Source: Angomonas deanei (lineage: Eukaryota; Euglenozoa; Kinetoplastea; Trypanosomatida; Trypanosomatidae). From it: 64,000 bases of DNA. Numbering within the stretch: position 1 is the first letter of the stretch; every line of letters begins with the position of its first letter. Location of the stretch: contig LR877148.1 of NCBI GenBank assembly GCA_903995115.1, forward strand, positions 436,501 to 500,500, written 5' to 3'. The notes beneath the pieces are model-generated. The model saw nothing but the letters and a program-made list of their open reading frames with translations. It made no database searches and was not told where the DNA came from. Position numbers and translations under genes: made by a program. Positions 8,800-16,867 of the stretch are shown piece by piece.

Positions 8800-9877
8800 A
8801 TGAAGCAACCAGTGTATTATGTCTCTGCGTTGTTCGATGCGGACAAGGGCCTATTTGACTTTCGCGAGGAAGGGGACTTTGCCGTGTTGGTGAGAGATGC
8901 AAAGCGGCGCATTGAGGTCCAGCTAACACGAGTGAAAAATCATCTCTTTCCTCATTCCACGGCCAGTGGCGTCGTACCAGAGTACACGCTGGTGGTAGAG
9001 CCATGGGAGGAACGGGATTTCTTCATGAGCCTCAATGGGATACCGTATTACCAAGGGCCCGTGGTGCTGGAGAGCAAGGATATCCTTTCCTTATGCCTGC
9101 ACGGCAGCCAGCAGGATGATATGCCATTTGAAATACTGTCTGCGGAGGACTACATGGAGAAGCAGATGCAAGCATCATGGAGGGATGCGGAAGCCAACCG
9201 TATCACGCAAGAACAGCTGGATGAGGCAAGACTCGCCCAACTGGAGCGTAAGCAACGGATGTTAAAAGCGCAGGAGCGCATTAATGAAATGATCAAGTGG
9301 CAAAACTTTTATCACTATCGGTACACCATCAGCGGGGACAGCAGTCATAGTTTAGACAAGGAGACACGAGATGGGATTCTGTTCCACCACGACCGCAGAG
9401 GCAGGGAGGGTGTCCCACGGCAGATGATCGTCTCGCACATTACCGTCCCGGATGATCTTGTTCTGGCCGCTGTGAGTGGGAAACTAAGTGACCCACCGAA
9501 CGCTTCCATGACAGGGGGACCTCTGACGACCAAACGCCCACCGGTCAACGATAGAGTAATCGAGGAACTCCGAAAGAGAGCCTTTCTTACTTTATCCAGA
9601 CGACGATAGTAATGACGAAGAGGAAAAGGATGAGGAGGAGGAAGCCCCTCCAGCGGCAGAGGTGGATCAGACGATGATGACGACGTCCCCTTGGTACACA
9701 TACTACAGCGACAGAGATGCGTTCTGCACGGACCGACTGCAAGCCCTGGCGGCCCAAAATGAGGCGCCCCAAGACCCTTTAGCGACCGAACAGAGTGAAA
9801 ATTTGAACAAAATCATTCACATTATGGATAAAATCAAACAGTTGGATGCGTTAATTTCCGGTTCTAGATATGCTTAG
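8800..9877 (+). CDS. Conserved-looking protein of unknown function, frame broken once
   Basis: Starts at ATG 8800, right after a strong acceptor. The first frame gives MKQPVYYVSALFDADKG and a charged helical middle (about residues 120-180, rich in Glu, Arg and Gln). It ends at a TAG at 9607. The +1 frame continues at once with LYPDDDSNDEEEKDEEEEA, then WYTYYSDRDAFC and a C-terminal helix ending at 9877. One base fewer in the TTT run at 9583-9585 would join the two smoothly into about 358 residues. I do not recognise the family. The acidic run is the only marked feature. The frame change is more likely an indel error than a real break. Confidence 0.6.
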
Positions 9878-10123
9878 ATTTAAACCGCTTTTTTTTTTTT
9901 CTTGTACCATCTTTGTATATTCTATTTCACCTTTTTGTATTGTAAGAATGGTGTATTTATAGTATTGTTTGCTTAGAATGAACTGTTCTTCGAACATTCT
10001 CGCTCCTACGATAGAAAGGCCAACTTCTTTTCTTCTTCCACTCCATAGCTTTGTTGCAGAGAGCAAACAAACCGTTTGATCGCAAGTGTAGTAGAATAAC
10101 CAAACCAGTAAGCATACCAAAAA

Positions 10124-10465
10124 ATGGGAGCAGGAACTCAGGGATGCATGATTTTTTGTTACTTGAACGCCGTGTGCGGGTTTTTCATTGCGTACTGTTT
10201 TAAAATCGGAATTAGTTCATTAGCAATTGTGGCGTGTGAAAACAAGTGGGAGTTGCTAGAAAAGTCGAGGGCGTGCCGTAATGCGAGCATTATGTATTTA
10301 GTGATTGCCATCGTCCTCACCGTAAGATTTCAGCTCCAGCGTCGCAAGGAAAACGCGAATCGTTATGAGAATCGTGTGCACGACTACAATGGAGGCATGA
10401 CAGGCGCTGAAGAGGAGGTACCCCTTCTTCGACAAAACAACGCTAATTACGGCTCAAATCAGTAG
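10124..10465 (+). CDS. Small two-helix membrane protein with acidic dileucine tail
   Basis: 113 residues. Hydrophobic spans lie at about 8-37 (CMIFCYLNAVCGFFIAYCF onward) and about 55-67 (IMYLVIAIVLTVRF). Between them is a short loop with Cys. A 45-residue soluble tail carries EEEVPLL, which fits the acidic dileucine [DE]xxxL[LI] sorting signal recognised by AP complexes; an AP-2 sigma gene is also in this window. Cys residues close to the membrane could be lipidated. No family recognised. ATG 10124 is preceded by an A-rich context and is the only sensible start. Confidence 0.6.
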   Translation: MGAGTQGCMIFCYLNAVCGFFIAYCFKIGISSLAIVACENKWELLEKSRACRNASIMYLVIAIVLTVRFQLQRRKENANRYENRVHDYNGGMTGAEEEVPLLRQNNANYGSNQ

Positions 10466-10622
10466 GTGTCTCATTTTGTTGTTGTTTTTGTTTGTTATTA
10501 CAGAACATCAAAACGTAGTCTGTCGCGTGTTGCGCGTTGGTAAACCGGTTGGTGGATAACACGGCTTTACCATCGTTTCTTTCTTTCGTACTTACTCTTT
10601 TGCATACTACATCAAAAAAAAA

Positions 10623-10641
10623 ATATATATATATATATATA
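10623..10641. repeat. (TA)n microsatellite
   Basis: Nine or so tandem TA units after an A run. Confidence 0.8.
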
Positions 10642-10803
10642 ACAAACTAAAAAAAACGAAGAGAATATATAAAACTAAGCGAACTGAATTAACACAAAAA
10701 CTAAAAATCTCCCGTCATTACCGTTTCGACAATTCATTACTGTTTCCCGTTTCAACCAGCTTCAGGCATTCTGTTACATTGCCGCTTTTGTTTTACTTTA
10801 TTA

Positions 10804-10846
10804 CTTTTCTCTATTCCCCCCCCTCTTCTCTCTTCTTTCAATTTAG
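10804..10846 (+). promoter_or_regulatory. RPL35A: Strong polypyrimidine tract and splice acceptor
   Basis: About 40 bases almost entirely C and T, ending TTTAG at 10846, nine bases before the ATG of eL33. This is the clearest trans-splice acceptor in the window and suits a highly expressed gene. Confidence 0.75.
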
Positions 10847-10855
10847 CTGCGAAAC

Positions 10856-11290
10856 ATGCCCACTTCTAAAGTTCATGCCAACCGAAGCAAGAAGCTTCAC
10901 CAGCTCACCAAGAAGACCAGCACCGTCAAGCGTGCCCGCAAGTCCCCCCGTCTCTACATGAAGGGTACCCTTGCCGGTTACACCCGCGGTCTCTACGGTC
11001 AGACCAAGCAGACCTCCATCATCCGTGTCGACAACGTCAACACCCGCGAGGATGCCAAGTGGTATGTAGGCAAGCGCGTGTGCTACGTCTACCACGGTAA
11101 GAAGGTCAAGCGCTGTGTCCGCTGGAGCAAGGCCCCCGCTCGCCGCAGCACCGCCCGTGCCATCTGGGGTCGCGTCACTCGCCCCCACGGTACCTCTGGT
11201 ATGCTGCGCGCCAAGTTCAACGGAGCCTCTATTCCCGCCTCCGCCATCGGCCGCCGCGTTCGCGTCTACCTCTACCCCAGTCTGATCTAA
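10856..11290 (+). CDS. RPL35A: Large-subunit ribosomal protein eL33 (L35A)
   Basis: 144 residues. The core matches the eL33 family: SPRLYMKGTLAGYTRG, a VDNVNTREDAKWYVGKRV segment (family: GVxTxxDAxFYLGKR), VCYVYHGKK, WGRVTRPHGTSGMLRAKF and the C-terminal RVRVYLYPSLI. Compared with the roughly 107-residue yeast protein there is an N-terminal basic extension of about 30 residues and a small insertion before WGRVTRPHG. Function: structural protein of the cytosolic 60S subunit. Codons are strongly C-ending, unlike most neighbours, as expected for high expression; the EHD-like gene at 40 kb shows the same bias. Confidence 0.96.
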   Translation: MPTSKVHANRSKKLHQLTKKTSTVKRARKSPRLYMKGTLAGYTRGLYGQTKQTSIIRVDNVNTREDAKWYVGKRVCYVYHGKKVKRCVRWSKAPARRSTARAIWGRVTRPHGTSGMLRAKFNGASIPASAIGRRVRVYLYPSLI

Positions 11291-11530
11291 GAGCGACTTT
11301 GCAGCACTTTTTTCATTTCTTATTTTTATATTTATCCTTTTAAAAAATAATCTTCTCTTATGATGTGGACGTGTGTACGTTTGATCTTTGTATCTTTGTT
11401 CTCCAATTTTTTTTTTATGAGGGTGCCCACTCCTTATCTTCCTCTATCTCTTTTCTCCGTTTAGCACCCCATACTGTATATATTAACTTTATTATTATCC
11501 TTATTATTTTTTTTATTTATTTATTCTAGA

Positions 11531-13363
11531 ATGAGCGAGGGAGAGGCGTCCAGTCGCACCGGACCCCCACACATGGGGGACAGGATGAAACAGTTTAGTG
11601 AGGATAGGCGGTTGCGTGAGACGCAAGTGAATGCCCATTCCGATTCTAGAAATACACTTTCCCCGACGGATACCGAAAAAGGGAGCAGCCCGACCACGGT
11701 AGGGCACTTAACTGCCGAAGATGACGAAGGCAATGTGGAGTACAAGTGGCGACTGACTGGTATTTCAGAGGTGCGCCTGCAACACTTGGTGACGCAAATG
11801 AAGTTTAGGGTAGCCGAGGGAAAAGGACAGTGCCTGTATGAGTTGGGGGTCACCGACGACGGTGTGCCAAAGGGCCTTTCAGAGTCTGAAATAGAAGAAT
11901 CCACCGCCACGATTGAGCGGATGGCGTCCCAACTGGGTTATAGTATCGTTGTGCTGAAGCGGTGCAATGTGCAGAGCGACCCTGTTCCGTTATACTGTGC
12001 TGAAATTCTGGTTTCGCGGCACTGCGCGACAGAGCTAGACTTTGGTGTCTCGTTCTGCGGTCCGGTCGACAGCGGGAAATCCTCCCTGATCGCCGTACTC
12101 CTCACCGGTACGCTAGACGACGGGGAGGGACGGGCCCGTCAGTTACTGTTTAACCACAAGCACGAGATCAATAGCGGAAGAACGTCTAGCATTGCCATGC
12201 GGCTTTGGGAAGTGAGCAATGTGTGCACCCCCACGCAGAGTAGAGCGGAGGAGAAGTGCATCACCGATGATGTCAGTATGGCCCTGCCGGCTGCGGCCTG
12301 CTCGGGCAAGGAGGCAGCGTGGCCCTCTGACACTAGCCGCACCACCACCCCAACTGTGCAGGTGGAAGAGGGTGGCCGCCTCATCAGTTTAATGGACTTT
12401 GGCGGAGATGTCACCAAAACCATGTTGTTTGGTCTAATGTGTCACATGCCGGAGTATGTGTGCATCTGCAACTCTTCTCAGACACCACCAGCTGATATTG
12501 CCATCTACGCCAACATTTGCCGTACGGTGGGAATTCCGTTTCTGGTCACGATAACGAAAAGTGACTTCTTGGAGGAGTTTGAGGCGGATAATTACTTTAT
12601 GGAGGTGTCCATGGCGTTGAGCAATCCCAAGTGCTACTGTGAAGTGTTGGAGACGGCGGAGGACGCGGAACGCTTCTGTGCGACGTGGCCTGCTCAGGAG
12701 GCGGCGGACTGGAAAGTGCCCGTTTTTCTGCTTTCCTCCGTCACTGGCGACGGCCTAGATACGTTTCGTGCCTTCCTCACCTCGCTAAGGGGTAAAGTAG
12801 TGGTACCGGACGCAGAACCTTCACTTCAGTCGAGCTTTGAGATCTTCATTGAGCAGTCCTTTCTTGTGCAAGACGTGAATATTGTGCGAGGGAGGGTCGC
12901 CTACGGGCAGGTAGCTGTGGGATCGCCGTGCTTTATAGGCCCCGACGAAAAGGGAGCGTTTCATGAAGTACGGGTGATTGGTATTCATGTGGGTGGGGTT
13001 CATGTCAACTGCGCACGGCAGGGCGACGACGCTACCTTTGCGATTGATTCCCTACCCGACTGTGTGGACCTATCAACGAAGGGCAAAGTACTGACCACTG
13101 AAAAGGGCGACGTGACGTATGAGTTTACACTGTCGGTGCAGGTTCTAACAAGCAGTTTGGTGACCGGTATGGAGCCCATTCTGTACTCCCGTAATATTCG
13201 GCAGGCGGTGGATGTGGTTGCTGTTCAGGACACGGAGGGCGGGCGGGTCTTGGTGCAGGGTCGTTTCAAGTTTCGTCCCGAGATGATGAAGGCCCAATCT
13301 CCTGCGATCCTCCAATGGACGAACGGCACTGCTGCTGGAGTGGTCCACTCTGTGTATAGTTAA
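11531..13363 (+). CDS. GTPBP1/GTPBP2-like translational GTPase
   Basis: 610 residues. The G domain begins with CGPVDSGKSS (G177-S184; family form GNVDAGKS). It is followed by GTLDDGEGRARQLLFNHKHE and INSGRTSS, which closely track the GTPBP1/2 signature. Switch II reads DFGGD (289-293) where the family has DLAGH, so the catalytic His is Asp. TKSD (342-345) is a good NKxD equivalent. C-terminal beta-barrel domains follow. GTPBP1 and 2 are EF1A-like and act in ribosome rescue and mRNA surveillance. The altered switch II may slow hydrolysis; this is inference. A 54-residue insert near residues 235-275 is low complexity. Confidence 0.85.
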   Translation: MSEGEASSRTGPPHMGDRMKQFSEDRRLRETQVNAHSDSRNTLSPTDTEKGSSPTTVGHLTAEDDEGNVEYKWRLTGISEVRLQHLVTQMKFRVAEGKGQCLYELGVTDDGVPKGLSESEIEESTATIERMASQLGYSIVVLKRCNVQSDPVPLYCAEILVSRHCATELDFGVSFCGPVDSGKSSLIAVLLTGTLDDGEGRARQLLFNHKHEINSGRTSSIAMRLWEVSNVCTPTQSRAEEKCITDDVSMALPAAACSGKEAAWPSDTSRTTTPTVQVEEGGRLISLMDFGGDVTKTMLFGLMCHMPEYVCICNSSQTPPADIAIYANICRTVGIPFLVTITKSDFLEEFEADNYFMEVSMALSNPKCYCEVLETAEDAERFCATWPAQEAADWKVPVFLLSSVTGDGLDTFRAFLTSLRGKVVVPDAEPSLQSSFEIFIEQSFLVQDVNIVRGRVAYGQVAVGSPCFIGPDEKGAFHEVRVIGIHVGGVHVNCARQGDDATFAIDSLPDCVDLSTKGKVLTTEKGDVTYEFTLSVQVLTSSLVTGMEPILYSRNIRQAVDVVAVQDTEGGRVLVQGRFKFRPEMMKAQSPAILQWTNGTAAGVVHSVYS

Positions 13364-13469
13364 CGATGGCAAGTTTCCATCACCACTCATATTCCGACAA
13401 CAACAAAGTTATTTCGTTTGTTATTATTGCCGTGGCTTTTTCGGTACAAGGCTTTCACTTTGTTGGACT

Positions 13470-13498
13470 TATCCATCTCTTTCTCTCTTGTCCTTTAG
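13470..13498 (+). promoter_or_regulatory. Probable trans-splice acceptor
   Basis: C/T-rich tract ending CCTTTAG at 13498, 39 bases before ATG 13538. Confidence 0.5.
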
Positions 13499-13537
13499 CA
13501 ACAGAAACTTTTAGCAAATCATTTTAGAACTGTCCTA

Positions 13538-16500
13538 ATGTCTCATTTCATGTGGGTGCTGCTGTACATCCTATTGGTGTGGATTGGCATCGTCGCAGGG
13601 GACGGGGTGTCCGTTGAAACAATCCAGCTGCGGTCTCTTGTCGTGGATACGAGAACCATCACCTTCTTATCTTCTGGGTACAAGAGTAAGGCCCAGTTTT
13701 TGACCGATGTCAAAACCTCCGTTGCCGCCCTATACAACAACTCCGGCGCGGTGTTGTCGGACCCGTGGCCGCGGTATATCTCGCTGTTCAATATTTACGC
13801 CGTGTTTGAACCGTCCGCCGAGGAGGGTGTGTCGGTTCCGCAAAATATGCGGTGTAATTTTATGGAGCGGTGCCCGACGCCCATCGTGAAGGATAACAAC
13901 CTCAACTGCTCACTGGGGTCCCCGAACCCGCATGTGCTAGACTGCAACCTGGAGCGGGTGGTGAAGCTGGCGTCGAGGGCACCCGTGAGAGATATTGTAG
14001 TGGTGATCGTGAACGAAGACGCGGTGAGTGGGGTGGCCACCAGCGGCATCGCGTACATTACGAATAAAGAAAACTACATGCCCTTCTTACTGGTACACTA
14101 CCTGAATCGTGCCACCGCAAACTTGCACGAGGAGTACGATTTCGGATTCAGCGAACCCCAAATCACCGAGTATGTATTTCCAAATTGTGTAGCGAATGCG
14201 GAAGAGGCCATAAGGGAGTGGGGATTCTGGGGTGTAACTGCCAACACGTTAGGTAACACGTGTTCCTTCAACAATTACTTTGCCCCAACCCAAAACGCGT
14301 GCTTAATGCGGAATCTTACGGTTGGTCAAATGTGCCCCATCTGCCGTGAACAACTGGTGCTATCCTTTTTCAACAACGGCGTCCAGAATGGGACGGTGCC
14401 GGGCGGCAGCACCAGCTCCCTCAATGTTCTCAGTGGACGCTGCCCTCCAGAGAGTGTGATCATCTACGTCAACCGGACGGAAGGGATTTACCTCTCGGTG
14501 GGTCCTTTTGCCTATCAGAACGATATCCAGACGACATGGTACACCAACGATGGCAGTGTAATTTCCAACAGCAGCACAGAAATCAACATTACCAATATGG
14601 AAAGTTGGACCTTCCCCACCGTTATTCGTGTCAGTAGTGTCGACCACAGCCCGTTTGTACGGCCAGAGAAGCGCACCCCCTCCTTCGGCTCCACGTCGTT
14701 GTTTATTATACAGGAAAGGACGGCCGACACGGATTGCATAGAGGCCACCTCCCTCCCCTGCATGATGGAAACGCTAGGGGACCACCCTGTCACGAGCATG
14801 TGCTTTTCTATTATAGACGGCGCCTCGCAGCCTCTTTCGAGTGGGGACGTGTCGGATTTAACGTTGGAGGAGGCAAAACCGGCGTACGAGGCTAGAAATG
14901 TCATTATCGCCGGCTGTATTGCTGGAGGTGTCTGCGTACTCTACCTGCTGCTTCTCATTGTGCTGTACTTCACGGTGGTGTCCAAGCGGCCACGCGAGAT
15001 CCTACTTCTGTCGCTGCGGGAGAAGGTCATGTTTATCCTTTTACTGGCCTGGACGATTGCGGATCTCATGTTTGCAATTGTGACGGTGTGCATCATTATC
15101 GTGTACATTCCTCGCCAGTTTATTTTTGGGTGGCAGCTGTTCGTCGCCGGTCTGGTGTTGAGTATCATTATTATATTTTTGCAGATTTTCAACGTCACCG
15201 GTGTACTGTGCCGCTGGTGGGAGTTCTGTGGGGCGTGCAGCTGTTTTCAACTTATCCTGGCGGTGGGCGAGTTTGCGGTCGGCGTATATACCCTGTGGGC
15301 CCACTCCAACAAGGATTCGTCCCACCTGGGAAACACCATCGCCAACATTTGGGAGAGCGCCAGCGATATCGCCGTGTGCTCGATGCAGGAGCGTCTGCGA
15401 TGCAGCGGTTTTAACGTGGGGTGCTTCATGACGGACTTTTCGGCCTGCCCAGATGATTGCAGTTCCAACACGAACGTGAATGGGTGCCGAGTGCCGGTGA
15501 TGCTCTTTATGAGTGAACAGTACCGCATTATTGCCATTATACAAATCTGCATGGGTATTCTCCTTCTAGTGACCTCCGTCTTCAACAGTCTTTACTTTTT
15601 GTTTGTGAAGAAGCTATCCGCCAAGGGAAAACTGCGACGGTCGTTTCGAAACATGGCGGACCCACCGCTTCCTCCCATCACGAAATCCGAAGTAGACGCC
15701 GTGCGCAACTTGTATCGGTACGAGTGCAAGCGATTTCACGTGGATGGGCTCGAAGGAAAACAACTGATCAAATTTGTGGAGGCCGTGTTTGCCGAACCAG
15801 TGGCGGTGGAGTTCATTGACGTCCTAGCGGCGAGTGGACAGGTGAGTTTCGACGAGCTCATGTGCACCTACTTTCCGTTTGTGAAGGAGAGTCAAGACCC
15901 GGAGACGCTCAAGCGGCGGCGCACGAGCGAGGTCTTCTTATCCTGGGAGGCGCTACTGTCCCAACACCACAGCGGCGGCGATATCCTAGACATTATCCGA
16001 GAGTCCGTCGGCACCCTCTCCCCCGACCGAATTCACCTGATCATTCAAAAGTATGTCTACACCAATCCCTTGCCCCCACTGAGTGTAGTGACAAAGGAGT
16101 TCACGGAGGCCGCGGATAGCAGCCCGGATGCCTACCTGCGGGAGGTACTCTCCCCGATTGAACTGGAGGCCCTCCGTGGGGCGTGGGTCGCGCTAAACCC
16201 GAAACTCAACGGGGATCTGTCTGGACCGCAGTTGGAGCACTTTTACTACTGGACCCACGACAACTTCCCCAACCGGAGCGAGTTTCAGGAGTGGAAGAAG
16301 AAGATTTCAGTCGTCAACAAGATTAGCACGACGGGTTGGGGCGAATTTTGCTACGTGTTTGCCAAAAAGAAATTACTGGAGGAGTCGGTCACATTTGTCA
16401 AGGCCCGCAACATGCCGGTCCCGTCTGGCTTGGTCAGCAAGAGCGCGGTAGTGCACCGGTACGGCTACGATACCGTGTCGAGTTGTTTTCTCCCGTACGA

Positions 16501-16585
16501 GAGCGAAATCCCCAAAGTGCGACTGTTGCGATTCGTCCTGGAGAATGACATTGCGGGAGGAAATGACCTTGATCTACTAAAGTGA
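13538..16585 (+). CDS. Membrane protein with inactive M64-peptidase-like ectodomain
   Basis: 1,015 residues. An N-terminal signal peptide (MWVLLYILLVWIGIVAG) precedes an ectodomain of about 430 residues with many Cys and N-glycosylation sequons. The start of the ectodomain follows the M64 (IgA peptidase) pattern: FLSSGY, then PWPRYISLFNIYAVFEPSAEEG. The zinc region reads VHYLNRATANLHEEYD (186-201), which lines up with VHELGHSFxNLADEYD: the catalytic Glu is Tyr and the second His is Arg, so it should not cleave peptides. Five membrane spans follow at about 453-478, 497-523, 527-553, 564-588 and 663-690, then a 320-residue cytoplasmic region rich in short helices. A surface receptor or adhesion role is a guess. 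Confidence 0.7.
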   Translation: MSHFMWVLLYILLVWIGIVAGDGVSVETIQLRSLVVDTRTITFLSSGYKSKAQFLTDVKTSVAALYNNSGAVLSDPWPRYISLFNIYAVFEPSAEEGVSVPQNMRCNFMERCPTPIVKDNNLNCSLGSPNPHVLDCNLERVVKLASRAPVRDIVVVIVNEDAVSGVATSGIAYITNKENYMPFLLVHYLNRATANLHEEYDFGFSEPQITEYVFPNCVANAEEAIREWGFWGVTANTLGNTCSFNNYFAPTQNACLMRNLTVGQMCPICREQLVLSFFNNGVQNGTVPGGSTSSLNVLSGRCPPESVIIYVNRTEGIYLSVGPFAYQNDIQTTWYTNDGSVISNSSTEINITNMESWTFPTVIRVSSVDHSPFVRPEKRTPSFGSTSLFIIQERTADTDCIEATSLPCMMETLGDHPVTSMCFSIIDGASQPLSSGDVSDLTLEEAKPAYEARNVIIAGCIAGGVCVLYLLLLIVLYFTVVSKRPREILLLSLREKVMFILLLAWTIADLMFAIVTVCIIIVYIPRQFIFGWQLFVAGLVLSIIIIFLQIFNVTGVLCRWWEFCGACSCFQLILAVGEFAVGVYTLWAHSNKDSSHLGNTIANIWESASDIAVCSMQERLRCSGFNVGCFMTDFSACPDDCSSNTNVNGCRVPVMLFMSEQYRIIAIIQICMGILLLVTSVFNSLYFLFVKKLSAKGKLRRSFRNMADPPLPPITKSEVDAVRNLYRYECKRFHVDGLEGKQLIKFVEAVFAEPVAVEFIDVLAASGQVSFDELMCTYFPFVKESQDPETLKRRRTSEVFLSWEALLSQHHSGGDILDIIRESVGTLSPDRIHLIIQKYVYTNPLPPLSVVTKEFTEAADSSPDAYLREVLSPIELEALRGAWVALNPKLNGDLSGPQLEHFYYWTHDNFPNRSEFQEWKKKISVVNKISTTGWGEFCYVFAKKKLLEESVTFVKARNMPVPSGLVSKSAVVHRYGYDTVSSCFLPYESEIPKVRLLRFVLENDIAGGNDLDLLK

Positions 16586-16867
16586 TCTTCGGTGTGCGTG
16601 TGTGTGATTAGAGTAACAATAGGTAAATACACCCTCTTGTTTGTACAATATTACATTTGTTTCAGTGAACGCTGCATGGTGAATTGCTGAGAATGAAACT
16701 GTTTCTACCAACGGTAGGCAACTGCGGAGCGTCATTCTTAGTAATGCTCTTTCCTCTCTCCCTTCCCCAGCATCTCAACCACATCTTTTTCTTATTACTG
16801 TAAAAAAAAAAAAAAAGAATAAGAAACAAAGAATTAGTAGTAACCCACTGAATAACGGACATTTGTC

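Larger units (their letters stand above)
10466..10855. other. Intergenic spacer with (TA)n
   Basis: No gene seen. It contains a (TA)n tract at 10623-10641, an A-rich stretch and a strong acceptor at 10804-10846 serving the ribosomal protein gene. Confidence 0.6.
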
